A DNA stretch of 64,000 nt from Pseudoalteromonas prydzensis (GCF_001661495.1 NZ_BDDT01000019.1:21819-85818), one strand, 5' to 3'. Positions 7,684 to 17,423 are shown, counted from the first letter of the stretch. The notes: generated by a model from the letters alone, not told the origin. Numbers and translations: made by a program.

Positions 7684-10600
7684 TGCCAAAAGGCACTACG
7701 TCTGGCGCGCCCACTGTTGCATTCGCACTTAAGCCTACACCTTGGTTCTCGCCTTGTGGTTTTACAAATACCGCGATTGTATAAGCTGGGACTGTAAATG
7801 TACCGTCGGTTTCACTGGCAGTAAAACTCACTCCAGACATACTGCTATCGGTGCTGTTTTTAAGTATTGGATGTAATTCAAACCCAGCAGCGGTTGGTAC
7901 TGTATGTGAAAGCGCTTGCTCAGTTGCATTAATTACTACTACGAGCGCGTCAACTTGGTTATCTAAATCTGCAAAACCTTGACCGTCATCAATGCTCATT
8001 ACAATCAAACCATGTTGCTGGTTTTTACCAACATTGTGAAAACCTACACGGTCAATAACATCTTGCTCTGTGGTGAGTCTAAATAATGGGCTGCTACTAC
8101 GAATAGCTAAAAACTCTTGGAACACATCCCCTGCGTAAGCTATATCTTGCGGCTGTGCAGCAGCTTGTGGATTACCAGAGACCTTAATGATCTCAGGCCA
8201 TTTCTGTTGGTTTTTCTCAGCATTAGGTAAACCAATATTCCAATTATTATTTTCTTTCGTTAAATCTACCGCATTAAACCAATCACCCGCATTGTAGCTG
8301 TCACGATCCATTGATTTTGAGCGCAGTAAATCTGCACCTAATTGCATAAACGGGATACCTTGGCTTACTAATGGAATTGCTAATGCCATATTATGCGCAC
8401 GCACTCGTTGCTCAATACTCATACTTGTTGCATGTTTATATTGCAGTTGATCCCATAAGGTTTCGTTATCGTGCTTTGATACGTAGTTAATGCTGTCAGC
8501 AGGGTCTAAAGCATAAGCCGTCGGCTGCGTATTCCAGCTAAAGCTATTACCTTTTGCCGAATTACCTTTAAAGTCTTTCAGGATATAGTTTTGTAAATTA
8601 CCCGCCAGTGATAAACGCAGAGTATCTTGGTCTGCTAAATTACCATCGGTCGGGTTATTGCTAAACATAGCCCCACCGCGCACAGCCTCACGGATGCGGT
8701 CATTGAATGTGCCAACTTCAGAGCCTGCCATATCAGCTTGCTTAGCTTGAGTGAACAATCGGTTATTAGCGACTTCACCAAAATCCCAGCCTTCGCCATA
8801 AAAGTAGTTGTCAGGGTCAACAGCTTGCACCGCTTCACGCGCTGCTAAAATTGATGATTTAGGCATGTGGCCCATTACATCAAAACGGAAACTGTCATAA
8901 CCAAAGTCGCGAGCAAGTATGACCAGTGAATCGCTAACAAACTTGTCCATCATCACATGTTCAGTCGCGGTGTTTTCACAGCATGTTGAGCGCTCTATCG
9001 TGCCTGATACTTCATTGTATCTGTGGTAATAACCAGGCACGAGTTTATCAAACACTGATTTTTCCCAAATGCCTGATGACGTTGTATGGTTATATACCAC
9101 ATCAAGAACCACACGAAGACCGACTTCTTGCAGTGATTGCACCATGGCGCGTGTCTCTTTAACCCGAGCAATGCCCTCGCTGCTTGAAGCATACGAGCCT
9201 TCAGGAGCAATAAAGTGATGCGGGTCGTAACCCCAGTTAAAGCCGTCTAAATCACGCATCGCGCTGGCAAGTGCTTGTGTATCATCAGAACCCGAAAAGT
9301 AACTCTGCATTAAATCAGCAATGATGCTGTTTTTATCTTCGATTTTACAAGCATCGGCGGCATCGTCTATTCGCTCACATAACTTACCTAAGGTGTCAGT
9401 GATTTCAACGCGTTGCTCTGCATCTTCTTCAATGGTGCCAATGTCAGTGACTGGTAGTAAGTGAAAATGCGTTAAACCTTTGTCAGCTAGTTGTTTAAGA
9501 TGCTGCATGGGTACACTGTCAAGCTCAGTAAATGCTAAGTATTTACCTCTGTTTGCTGCGCTTACTGACGTATCACGAACACTAAAATCACGCACATGAC
9601 CTTCATAGATAATGGCATCCTCAGGGTTAGTAATTGTTGGCACAATGCGCTCGTCCCAGCCCTCTGGTTTAGTGTCGTCATCATTTAAATTGATCAACTG
9701 CGAATACAGGCCATTACTAGATACATTGAGTGAGTAAGGGTCAGTGCTCCATAAACTTTCAATCGCTTGAGTAGTGGGGTGGTAAACATCAAACGCAAAG
9801 CGGTAGTAATGACGGTCGTATTTACTATCTAAACTCACTGACCAAATACCGGTATTGTTGTCTAACGTCATGGCGGTGCTATGCACTTGTGCTTTATCGG
9901 CGTCAAATACATTAAGCATCATATTGCTAGCGGTTGGTGCCCATACTGAAACATCAATTACATTGTTATTATAATGCACGCCTAGCATGGCTTCGTTCGC
10001 GTCACTTTCACCTTGGGTGTACAGCGCATCCAACGCTTTGGCGGTTTGCACAAAACTTGCTTCAAGTAGCTTGCCATCAGCATCGTAGCCTGCAACGGCT
10101 AACTGCTGCTTAATGAGTTGCTTGGCGGTTTCGCCATCCCAATTACCTTGATAGGCAGTCCAATCTGTTAAGTGCGGTACTTTCGCTGCCTGTGCATCGG
10201 TTAAACTCGTTGTCGTTAATTCAACGGTTTTACCATTTAAGCCTGTATCAACATCAACAACCAATTCGGCGGCAGCAGATGAATGCAGCTTAATGATTTG
10301 TGTAAGCTTATTACTTGGCTTATACAGTACAGTATTTAAATCAATCCAGTGAGCTGATGCACCATCAATTGCAACTGGGCGCTCACCAAGGCTTACAACT
10401 GGGTATTCAAATACAGATGGCTCACCGTCAAAGGTGAAATTCATACGCACAAAACGCTCATCGTCTTGCATCAGTGGCATGGTTAAATCCACATCACCAT
10501 GTGCTTTGCCTGAGCCTTCTGTGCCAATATGAATAATAAAATTAGCACACTCGGTGTAACCGTCTTTGAGTGCCACAATCCAGTAAGCACCATAGTTAGG

Positions 10601-11020
10601 ATCAATACCGTCGTATTCGTGACCATCGGACCACTCTGTAGCATCAAACGGTGGCGCGTAAGCATCACAGCCGTCGGTATTCCATGAGTGTAATCGATAA
10701 CCTTCGTACCCTTCATTTTCAGGGCGCTTATAAAATAAAATAGCCTCGCCTTCGCCTGCAAATACCACAGGGTCTGGTAAGTCGGGGTTATAGCCACTGG
10801 TACAGCTTTCATTATTTGCATCTGGAAATAACGGTGCGTCGCAAGAGATAGGCTCTGGGTCAACGCATTGAGTGCCTGCTGAGTTAGGCACTTGTGGTAC
10901 ATCGCAAGTCAACAAGGCTTGACCTGCTTTGACATCGCTACTGCCTGAGCCACCACAGCCAAACAGTAGTGTTAAGCTCACCGCTAATAGCAAATGAGTC
11001 AATTTAGTTATTTTATTCAT
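6710..11020 (-). CDS. pulA: Lipoprotein pullulanase (GH13) with three C-terminal repeat domains
   Basis: A 1436-residue starch-debranching enzyme that cuts alpha-1,6 bonds. The signal peptide ends in LLFGC (lipid-anchored Cys22). Domains in order: a CBM41/PUD-type starch-binding region (about 80-190), further N-terminal beta domains with CBM48 (about 345-440), the GH13 barrel, a pullulanase C-terminal beta domain, then three tandem repeats of about 105 residues, each starting V-x-V/L-RGSLN-x-WGT. Catalytic residues fit GH13: nucleophile Asp714 (FRFDVMGH), acid/base Glu743 (YGEGWDFG) and Asp851 (KHDNETLWD). It lies 21 bases behind the TonB receptor gene, so it is cotranscribed and presumably acts at the cell surface or outer membrane. 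The repeats look like E-set/glycogen-binding-type modules. Confidence 0.93.
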   Translation of the reverse strand: MNKITKLTHLLLAVSLTLLFGCGGSGSSDVKAGQALLTCDVPQVPNSAGTQCVDPEPISCDAPLFPDANNESCTSGYNPDLPDPVVFAGEGEAILFYKRPENEGYEGYRLHSWNTDGCDAYAPPFDATEWSDGHEYDGIDPNYGAYWIVALKDGYTECANFIIHIGTEGSGKAHGDVDLTMPLMQDDERFVRMNFTFDGEPSVFEYPVVSLGERPVAIDGASAHWIDLNTVLYKPSNKLTQIIKLHSSAAAELVVDVDTGLNGKTVELTTTSLTDAQAAKVPHLTDWTAYQGNWDGETAKQLIKQQLAVAGYDADGKLLEASFVQTAKALDALYTQGESDANEAMLGVHYNNNVIDVSVWAPTASNMMLNVFDADKAQVHSTAMTLDNNTGIWSVSLDSKYDRHYYRFAFDVYHPTTQAIESLWSTDPYSLNVSSNGLYSQLINLNDDDTKPEGWDERIVPTITNPEDAIIYEGHVRDFSVRDTSVSAANRGKYLAFTELDSVPMQHLKQLADKGLTHFHLLPVTDIGTIEEDAEQRVEITDTLGKLCERIDDAADACKIEDKNSIIADLMQSYFSGSDDTQALASAMRDLDGFNWGYDPHHFIAPEGSYASSSEGIARVKETRAMVQSLQEVGLRVVLDVVYNHTTSSGIWEKSVFDKLVPGYYHRYNEVSGTIERSTCCENTATEHVMMDKFVSDSLVILARDFGYDSFRFDVMGHMPKSSILAAREAVQAVDPDNYFYGEGWDFGEVANNRLFTQAKQADMAGSEVGTFNDRIREAVRGGAMFSNNPTDGNLADQDTLRLSLAGNLQNYILKDFKGNSAKGNSFSWNTQPTAYALDPADSINYVSKHDNETLWDQLQYKHATSMSIEQRVRAHNMALAIPLVSQGIPFMQLGADLLRSKSMDRDSYNAGDWFNAVDLTKENNNWNIGLPNAEKNQQKWPEIIKVSGNPQAAAQPQDIAYAGDVFQEFLAIRSSSPLFRLTTEQDVIDRVGFHNVGKNQQHGLIVMSIDDGQGFADLDNQVDALVVVINATEQALSHTVPTAAGFELHPILKNSTDSSMSGVSFTASETDGTFTVPAYTIAVFVKPQGENQGVGLSANATVGAPDVVPFGSTTVYVRGSLNDWGTADSFEYMGNGEYRIAITLTAGDYEFKIASEDWSSVDFGALSDADKAVLENQTEPLMRSGANMTFNAAIDATYVFSFDASDKDNPTLRIYNEERFVGTPVFVRGSLNEWGTSDELIYQGKGVYTFTKILSVGSYEFKIASEDWDTVDYGSGEADAIVTVAEDKLLAVKGANMTMDVATEGEYQFIFDASDLNAPTLSVFNAQMFADTQVYLRGSLNGWGTDNPLIYQGNAIYSTSLDLDAGDYEFKIASEDWNTVDYGGKGESPQVIVGEQSLLEAVGANINVAITDAGNYTFTVIGPNRNNVQVLINKN

Positions 11021-11041
11021 TATTTATGCTCCAATTTGCTA

Positions 11042-13924
11042 TTAGTGGCTATAGGTAAAACCTAAATAAACCTGACGACCAAAGTACTGGGTAGTACCGG
11101 TGATATTTTCATTGCCAAAGTAACTTTGGGTTGGTTCATCGGTAAGGTTATTAACCTGCAGCAACATGCCAAATGAGTCAGTAAATTGATAAGAGGTTTG
11201 AAAGTCGACCACGGTCTCAGCATCAAAATTGACCACCTGCTCATTGATCGCCACTTGCTCTGAGACAAAGTCTGAGCGGTAACGCACATTAAGGCGGGTT
11301 TCAAAATTATCTAAGCTGTAAAATATAGTGCCGTTTAACACGTTTTTAGACAAACCAGGTAAGCCTTGTGTAACCGTTTCACCACCTAAGCTAGTGATCG
11401 ATTCAACTTCGCTTTCGGTGTATGAGTAGCTCCCGTTAAAACCGAGGCCATCAAACGGCGCGGGCAAAAACGAAAGTACTTGCGTGTAGGCAAGTTCAAT
11501 ACCGCGAATATAACCACCATTGGCGTTATTTACCGCCGTTGTGTAAGTGCCGTTAGTTGTGGCAACTTGCTCGCCGCTGACGGGGTTTTCTATATAGTCT
11601 GGAACGTTAAAACCGTTACCTTTAAAGTCAAACCCTTCAATGGCGATGGTATCGATAAACGAATCAATGTTTTTATAAAAACCTGCGATCACTAGCGCAC
11701 CATCTGACTCATCAAAATAATGCTCATAAGAGATATCGTATTGGTCGGCATAAAATGGTTTTAAGAATGGGTTATTGGTACTTGAGCCGTTAATTTTTCC
11801 AGTAGTTTCATCAGCTTGTGCACTGGCATCTCCCGCTAGGCGATTAATCGGTGGACGCGACATCACTTTAGCCGCCGCAAAGCGTAATTGCGTGTTATCC
11901 GTTAGCTGAAAGTTTAAATTAAGGGATGGCAGATAATCGGTATACGTTGTGCCAAGTACATTAGGTAAATAATTTTGATTTATGATGCCGATACTGTCGG
12001 TAATGTTTTGGGCACCCAGTGCCAAATCACCATTAACGTTTTCTAAAATAGTGGCCGATTGGTCGGTATCTACACGGCGAATACCAATATTACCCAGCAC
12101 TGGCATATTGCCAATTTCAGTATTAATATTGAGCATGGCGTAAGCTGAAAGCACTTCCTCGTATACCGAACCACTTTGTAACATAGTCCACGAGTAGTTA
12201 GTGGTGTAACCTTGTGGATCTACTACACCATCTGCGTTACCCCAGGTGGTCACCGGTGTAGGCGCACCTTCTGGGAACCACGCATTGAGCGCTTTATCTA
12301 CATCAATCGCTAAATAGGATGGAAAGTAGCTAAACTCGCCTTCCCAATCAACAACATTTACCATGTCATTGGTTAAACGCAGTGGCGGCTCAGTTGCTGA
12401 GAAATCACCGTCATTGCCGTATTCAAACACCGAACGATTGTTGCTGTATTCGCGATCTGAATAACGCGCACCAAATTCCACAGAGCTAAACCAGCTGTTA
12501 TCCAACTCGTATTTAAAATCAAGGCGATAAGCTTTTACTTCATCTTCATTTTGATAAGGGTAAATACCGTACTTACTGACCATTACCCGGTCGATATCGC
12601 TAAATGCAGCGGCTTGATTAAAGCCTACATCCGGTAAATTCAAACCATTGAGCTGGTAGTTTATTGATACATTTTTATCTAACACTGGTTCTTGCGCTGT
12701 CGCATCTTCGGCAACCAACGCCCACAATAAACCATTGCGGAAATTACTTTTAGCCCGTGACAACGACACATCAACGTTAACATTTAAGCGCTCTGTCACT
12801 TGCCAATCAGCGTTAATGCCATAGCTATCTACTTCGTCAAAGTCTTGGTTATCATCATTGACAATTTCAACACGAGTGTAGCCTTTTGAAGTACGATTAA
12901 CAGAGGCGCCAACCACTGAATTACCCTCTAGCTGAGCGTTTGTATAAGTGGCCGTTGGGCCGCCTAACTTTACTCGTAAACCACGGGCAAATGACTCAGT
13001 ATCAAAGCGTGATAAAAACACGTCTCCTTTTAATTTAAAATTATCCACCGGCACCCACTCAATCGCCGCCATATAACCGTTACGGGTTTCTTCACCCCCT
13101 AAATGCTGGAGCTCAAAGCCTTCGCTGATATATTCGTTTTCTGGTTTTACTTCAGGGCCATTAGTATCATTAGCAACACCGTCGACATCTTTATGATCGT
13201 TATAGGCCAGGCCAATAAATTGTGTTGCTACGCTTGGTTGAAATAACCGTGCATAGCCAAGGGCGACACCTAAAGTATCGTCAAGATACTTACCTTGATA
13301 GGAAAAGCTGATGCGATCGCCAAACTCAGTGGCATCGTTCACCTCTGACGCTCGGTCGTTGTACATACCTCTGGCGTTAACCACAAACTTGTGTTGCTGA
13401 TCATTATTAAGCGGGCTGGCTGTTTGCAGCTCTACCGTACCTGCCACGCCGCCTTCAATTAATGACGCCTTTGGTGATTTATACACCGCAGCTGAGCTGA
13501 TCAACTCAGACGGGTATTGATCAAACTCAATACTGCGACTGCCGCTAGTTGATACTTGCTCGCGACCATTCAAAGTTGAAAATACAAAGCCACCGGACAT
13601 ACCGCGAATGTTGATTTCTGCCGCTTGCCCGCCGGTTCGTACCGCAGAGATCCCCGGCAGTCGTGTCAGTGCATCTGCCATAGATACATCAGGCAAAGCG
13701 CCTAAATCATCCGCCGACAACTGCTCTGATACCGTATCGGTAAAGCGTTTTTGATTAAGTGATTGGATTAAACTACGACTAAAGCCACGCACTTCAATGA
13801 CTTCAAGGTCCTCGTCTAGTTGTGGTTTTTTTGCGGTGTTTGGTGCGTCACTTTCAGCCGCCGCCAATGCATTGCAGGTTGCAAACATCGCGAGCATTAA
13901 CGCACTCAGTTTGAATTTCCCCAT
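11042..13924 (-). CDS. TonB-dependent outer-membrane receptor, maltodextrin/starch type
   Basis: A 960-residue protein with a signal peptide (cleaved near ALAAA, about residue 22). A plug domain follows: VIEVRGFSRSLIQSLNQKR around 43-61 and the motif GALPDVSMADALTRLPGISAVRTGG around 75-99. A large 22-strand barrel ends at the C-terminal aromatic/His FTYSH. The EVRGFRxSL-type plug start is common in carbohydrate TonB receptors of Alteromonadales and Xanthomonadales. It is the first gene of a two-gene operon with pullulanase, so the likely ligands are maltodextrins or pullulan fragments. A near-palindromic site shared with the GH97 gene lies about 100 bases upstream. Confidence 0.9.
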   Translation of the reverse strand: MGKFKLSALMLAMFATCNALAAAESDAPNTAKKPQLDEDLEVIEVRGFSRSLIQSLNQKRFTDTVSEQLSADDLGALPDVSMADALTRLPGISAVRTGGQAAEINIRGMSGGFVFSTLNGREQVSTSGSRSIEFDQYPSELISSAAVYKSPKASLIEGGVAGTVELQTASPLNNDQQHKFVVNARGMYNDRASEVNDATEFGDRISFSYQGKYLDDTLGVALGYARLFQPSVATQFIGLAYNDHKDVDGVANDTNGPEVKPENEYISEGFELQHLGGEETRNGYMAAIEWVPVDNFKLKGDVFLSRFDTESFARGLRVKLGGPTATYTNAQLEGNSVVGASVNRTSKGYTRVEIVNDDNQDFDEVDSYGINADWQVTERLNVNVDVSLSRAKSNFRNGLLWALVAEDATAQEPVLDKNVSINYQLNGLNLPDVGFNQAAAFSDIDRVMVSKYGIYPYQNEDEVKAYRLDFKYELDNSWFSSVEFGARYSDREYSNNRSVFEYGNDGDFSATEPPLRLTNDMVNVVDWEGEFSYFPSYLAIDVDKALNAWFPEGAPTPVTTWGNADGVVDPQGYTTNYSWTMLQSGSVYEEVLSAYAMLNINTEIGNMPVLGNIGIRRVDTDQSATILENVNGDLALGAQNITDSIGIINQNYLPNVLGTTYTDYLPSLNLNFQLTDNTQLRFAAAKVMSRPPINRLAGDASAQADETTGKINGSSTNNPFLKPFYADQYDISYEHYFDESDGALVIAGFYKNIDSFIDTIAIEGFDFKGNGFNVPDYIENPVSGEQVATTNGTYTTAVNNANGGYIRGIELAYTQVLSFLPAPFDGLGFNGSYSYTESEVESITSLGGETVTQGLPGLSKNVLNGTIFYSLDNFETRLNVRYRSDFVSEQVAINEQVVNFDAETVVDFQTSYQFTDSFGMLLQVNNLTDEPTQSYFGNENITGTTQYFGRQVYLGFTYSH

Positions 13925-14026
13925 AAGTTTCCTACCCTATTGATTTTATAATTGTGTGCTGTTTATTTTTAATTTGTGGATAAAATAAAACCAACAAAGT
14001 GTAACCAAATAGTAAATTAAGTGTGA

Positions 14027-14042
14027 TGAATACGTATGCAGC
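14027..14042. promoter_or_regulatory. Putative starch-regulon operator, copy 1
   Basis: TGAATACGTATGCAGC lies about 103 bases upstream of the TonB receptor start. Its core TG(A)ATACGTAT(G)CA is a near-perfect palindrome centred on CG, the kind of site bound by LacI-type sugar repressors such as MalR. The same 16 bases occur at 29263-29278, upstream of the GH97 glucosidase. The rest of the gap 13925-14227 is AT-rich and holds no gene that I can see. Confidence 0.6.
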
Positions 14043-14192
14043 AGAAAGGGTAATAGCTAGCAAGGAGAGGAACTTAGTTTCTAAGTGTTGCGATCATGTA
14101 GATAACGTGAAATAAATTAACTGACCAATAGAGTAACTGAGTTTTACAACGCTCGCATATAGGGGAGTTGAAAATTACTAAGAGTAGCTTTT

Positions 14193-14208
14193 AAGGTAAG
14201 CGGTAAGG
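14193..14208 (+). repeat. Single-copy heptamer seed AAGCGGT near lysE 3' end
   Basis: AAGGTAAGCGGTAAGG contains one full AAGCGGT (14198-14204) flanked by partial units. AAGCGGT is exactly the unit repeated 16 times at 17310-17421. It lies about 24 bases beyond the stop of the minus-strand LysE-family gene, in inverted sense relative to that gene. Confidence 0.4.
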
Positions 14209-14227
14209 ATTGCTAAAATTTAATAAC

Positions 14228-14845
14228 CTACACCATAAGCACCACTCTTATTGCCAACCCTATAAAAACCACCGCTAATATTTTATCAAGCCAAGGGGAT
14301 GATTTAGTAAAAGCAAAACGCTTTTTTGAAAGCTCTGTCAAGGCTGCAACAAGCAAATACCAGCCGGTATCAATCAACAACACGGTTAAACACATGATCA
14401 TACCAACCTGAAAAGTTAAGTTTACAGGGTCAATAAACTGTGAGAACAAGGCTAAAAAGAATACAGCGAGTTTAGGGTTCAAAAATGCGATAGCAAAACC
14501 ATCTTGTAGCGCTTGTTTGCTATTACCACTTTGCTGAGCAATCTGTAACTCATCAGCACTTGGTTTTGCTAATAAGATTTTAATTCCTAAATATGCCAAG
14601 TATGCTGCGCCTAGATACACTAACACTTGATATACAGTGGGAAATTGCAACATCAGCGCACCGAGGCCAAGTAACGATGCTGCGGCATAAAAACCGACAC
14701 CAACACCATGACTTAGCGCTGCCAGCATGCCATTTTTCATACTGCCATGAATGCTGTGTTTTAACACCACAGCCAAACTTGGCCCAGGTGACATTGCACC
14801 CATCATACAGACAGCGACTAAACTGAGCCACAGTGATAGTGTCAT
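14228..14845 (-). CDS. LysE/RhtB-family amino-acid exporter
   Basis: A 205-residue inner-membrane protein with about six hydrophobic segments. The family signature GAMSPGPSLAVVL (about 16-28) follows the first helix, and GFAIAFLNPKLAVFF lies in the middle, as in RhtB/RhtC-type exporters. The substrate within the family (homoserine, threonine, lysine or arginine) cannot be told. Its ATG follows directly on the stop of the 60-residue gene upstream with no gap, so the two are probably cotranscribed. Confidence 0.88.
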   Translation of the reverse strand: MTLSLWLSLVAVCMMGAMSPGPSLAVVLKHSIHGSMKNGMLAALSHGVGVGFYAAASLLGLGALMLQFPTVYQVLVYLGAAYLAYLGIKILLAKPSADELQIAQQSGNSKQALQDGFAIAFLNPKLAVFFLALFSQFIDPVNLTFQVGMIMCLTVLLIDTGWYLLVAALTELSKKRFAFTKSSPWLDKILAVVFIGLAIRVVLMV

Positions 14846-15028
14846 CTACAACTCGTTATTTTCAATGAGCAACGCATAGCCATTCGCTTCGCCGAAAAAC
14901 CCTGTGATTGAGCTTACATTTATGACTTTCCAGCCATCTTGGTTTAACTGATAAATCTTTTCATTAAGTGCTTTAATATCTGCGCCACCAAAAAAACGCG
15001 TCTTTTTAAATTCTATTATTTTTTGCAC
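14846..15028 (-). CDS. Small DUF4177-like protein, 60 aa
   Basis: A short protein with a KxxxF start, a helix (about 18-30), then DGWKVINVSS followed by a final strand ALLIE. This layout resembles DUF4177-type small proteins, in which a helix leads into GWEVV. The function is unknown. It starts 12 bases after the DUF3224 gene stop and abuts the LysE gene, so the three minus-strand genes 15439-14228 form a likely operon. Confidence 0.55.
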   Translation of the reverse strand: MQKIIEFKKTRFFGGADIKALNEKIYQLNQDGWKVINVSSITGFFGEANGYALLIENNEL

Positions 15029-15040
15029 TGCTATAACCTT

Positions 15041-15439
15041 TTAAAGTTGATACTCAAAATCATAAAAATGAATACCAGCTTCGATGCGAATTGCCATTTT
15101 CCCGCTAAGGCCGGTAAGTTCATGGCTACCCGAATCTGGCACTACATTTAAAATCAATGAATCTTGGCCTTTATCCATAGTACCAAAATGTTGCAGGACA
15201 AAGCTGCCTTGTTTACCTGCAAGAGTACCAACTACTTGTTCAATTGCCACATAACCGGCACTACCTTGGGTGGCGGTCATGGCGCTGAGCATTTCGCCGG
15301 TGCTGGTCGCCTCAAGCTCCCCAATAAAGGTTTTATCAATCGACATACGACCTAAATTTACGCCATCAATGCCTTTTGCATAGCCTTCAATGGGGTTGAG
15401 TTTAACGTTAAATTCACCGGTTATTTTATGAGTTGCCAT
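15041..15439 (-). CDS. DUF3224-family protein
   Basis: A 132-residue single-domain protein that matches the DUF3224 pattern. It starts with HKITGEFNVKLNP, has LGRMSIDKTFIGELEATSTGEML in the middle, then YVAIEQVVGTLAGKQGSFVLQHFG and a final HFYDFEYQL. The predicted fold is a small eight-strand barrel related to allene-oxide-cyclase-like proteins; the physiological role is unknown. No signal peptide is present. It is the first gene of the three-gene unit ending in lysE, and the ATG follows an AAGGGACTAA ribosome site. Confidence 0.8.
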   Translation of the reverse strand: MATHKITGEFNVKLNPIEGYAKGIDGVNLGRMSIDKTFIGELEATSTGEMLSAMTATQGSAGYVAIEQVVGTLAGKQGSFVLQHFGTMDKGQDSLILNVVPDSGSHELTGLSGKMAIRIEAGIHFYDFEYQL

Positions 15440-15527
15440 GTTAGTCCCTTAGTTGTTATGAAGTTAGTTATTGAAATTATGATTTAAGTAACCATATCTA
15501 TACCCTATTGCACAAAAAGAATCCAGC

Positions 15528-17309
15528 ATGAGCACCAATAAAGCCGAGCCAAAAGACAAAGCTGCTTTTAGTAGTTTGATTCCGATTTTTCAGTTTATTA
15601 AACCCTATAAATGGGTGGTATTTTCGGCGCTTGTGGCGCTACTTGTAACCGCTGGGGTTAATTTATCACTGGGCCAAGGGGTTAAATTTGTAATCGATCA
15701 TGGCTTTATTGCCGGCTCTCAAGAGCAATTAAAACAAGCCATAATCGTGCTAATTGGCTTAATCAGCCTATTAGCCATCGGCACCTTTAGTCGCTTTTAT
15801 TTAATGTCGTGGATTGGTGAGCGCGTTAGTAACGATATTCGCAAAGCGGTATTTGATCGCATAGTTACTTTGCATCCAAGTTATTTTGAAGAGAACCGCA
15901 GCGGCGAGCTAATGTCGCGCTTAACAACCGACACCACTTTATTGCAGTCAATCATTGGCTCGTCATTTTCCATGGCACTGCGCAGCGCACTAATGTTGGT
16001 AGGTGGTTTAGCCATGTTGTTATTTACTAATTTAAAGCTCACTTTAGTGGTGGTGGCTTGTGTGCCCTTGGTGCTCGTACCAATGATGATTTTTGGTAAA
16101 AAAGTTCGCAAGCTTGCCAGCTCTAGCCAAGATGCCATTGCCGATATCAGCACTTATGCCGGTGAAATAATTCAAAATATTAAAGTAGTGCAAAGTTATA
16201 GTCATGAACAACGTGAGCAAGCCGCATTTGCCGCTGAAACCGAAAAAGCTTTTAAGGTTGCTAAAAGTCGTATTAAACAACGTTCGTTTTTAATTGCCGC
16301 AGTGATATTTTTAACCTTTAGCGCCATTAGTGTGATGCTGTGGGTCGGTGGTAGTGATGTACTGGCAGGGACTATGAGTGGTGGTGAGCTAGGTGCATTT
16401 GTGTTTTATGCCATTATGGTGGCAATGTCGGTAGCAACGGTGGCCGAGGTCTATGGCGAGCTGCAACGCGCGGCGGGTGCCGCAGCAAGACTACTTGAAT
16501 TACTCGCGGTAAAAAGCGAAATAGTTAACCCAGTACAACATCTTGATGACCAGTTACACAACAATACTGATTTAGCCGCCATAGAGCTCAGTAATATTAC
16601 CTTTAACTACCCGTCCCGACCTGATGTTAGTGCACTTAAAAATGTATCACTCAGTATTGAGCAAGGGCAAACGGTGGCGATTGTAGGTCCTTCTGGTGCT
16701 GGTAAAACCACGTTATTTGAATTACTGCAACGTTTTTACGACCCTGCCACTGGCGCTATAAAATTCCATGGCATTGATATAAAAGATCTATCACTCAATA
16801 CGCTACGAAACAGCATGGGCATGGTGGCACAAAACCCGATATTGTTTAGCTCTGATGTAATGCATAACATTCGTTATGGCAACCCAGATGCAACCGACGA
16901 ACAAGTATATTCCGCAGCCAAACACGCCCATGCTGATGAATTTATTGCGCAACTACCTAATGGTTATGCAAGCTTTTTAGGTGAGCAAGGAGTGCGCTTA
17001 TCTGGCGGGCAAAAACAACGTATTGTACTAGCACGCGCAATATTAAAAGACCCCGAGATACTGTTACTTGATGAAGCAACCAGCGCCCTTGATGCACAAA
17101 GTGAGCATCATGTGCAAGCTGCGCTGGAGCACTTAATGCAAAACAGAACCACTTTGATCATTGCTCATCGCCTCGCCACAGTAAAACACGCCGACGTTAT
17201 TGTGGTAATGGAACAAGGTGAAATTATAGCAACAGGGACTCACCAACAGTTATTAGCGACAAACCCGCTATATCAAAAATTATGTGAGTTGCAGTTTAAT
17301 AGGGATTGA
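15528..17309 (+). CDS. ABC exporter half-transporter (MsbA/MDR type)
   Basis: A 593-residue fusion of a six-helix type IV exporter membrane domain (about 25-320) and an ATPase domain (350-590). Motifs: Walker A GPSGAGKTT (387-395), Q-loop in MVAQNPILF, signature LSGGQ (491-495), Walker B ILLLDE (511-516) and H-loop His547. It should act as a homodimer exporting a lipid or drug-like molecule. It is closest in layout to family members annotated as multidrug or lipid A exporters, but MsbA itself would normally neighbour lpxK, which is absent here. A perfect 16-copy heptamer array starts at the base after its stop codon. Confidence 0.88.
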   Translation: MSTNKAEPKDKAAFSSLIPIFQFIKPYKWVVFSALVALLVTAGVNLSLGQGVKFVIDHGFIAGSQEQLKQAIIVLIGLISLLAIGTFSRFYLMSWIGERVSNDIRKAVFDRIVTLHPSYFEENRSGELMSRLTTDTTLLQSIIGSSFSMALRSALMLVGGLAMLLFTNLKLTLVVVACVPLVLVPMMIFGKKVRKLASSSQDAIADISTYAGEIIQNIKVVQSYSHEQREQAAFAAETEKAFKVAKSRIKQRSFLIAAVIFLTFSAISVMLWVGGSDVLAGTMSGGELGAFVFYAIMVAMSVATVAEVYGELQRAAGAAARLLELLAVKSEIVNPVQHLDDQLHNNTDLAAIELSNITFNYPSRPDVSALKNVSLSIEQGQTVAIVGPSGAGKTTLFELLQRFYDPATGAIKFHGIDIKDLSLNTLRNSMGMVAQNPILFSSDVMHNIRYGNPDATDEQVYSAAKHAHADEFIAQLPNGYASFLGEQGVRLSGGQKQRIVLARAILKDPEILLLDEATSALDAQSEHHVQAALEHLMQNRTTLIIAHRLATVKHADVIVVMEQGEIIATGTHQQLLATNPLYQKLCELQFNRD

Positions 17310-17423
17310 AAGCGGTAAGCGGTAAGCGGTAAGCGGTAAGCGGTAAGCGGTAAGCGGTAAGCGGTAAGCGGTAAGCGGTAAGCGGTAAGCGGTAAGCGGT
17401 AAGCGGTAAGCGGTAAGCGGTAA
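17310..17423 (+). repeat. Heptanucleotide tandem array, (AAGCGGT)16
   Basis: Sixteen perfect copies of AAGCGGT fill 17310-17421, followed by two bases of a seventeenth. The first copy begins at the base directly after the TGA stop of the ABC exporter. The array lies between convergent genes and is followed at once by the hairpin ahead of the OmpA gene. The 7-base period is not codon-compatible, which argues against coding. The perfect identity implies recent expansion. Confidence 0.95.

Noticed and set aside
15528..17309. MsbA as firm gene name
   Set aside because: The domain layout fits, but lpxK, usually next to msbA, is absent and similarity alone does not separate it from other exporters.
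17310..17423. CRISPR array
   Set aside because: The repeats are 7 bases, contiguous and without spacers, and no cas gene lies in the window. The same applies to the arrays at 31394 and 51863.
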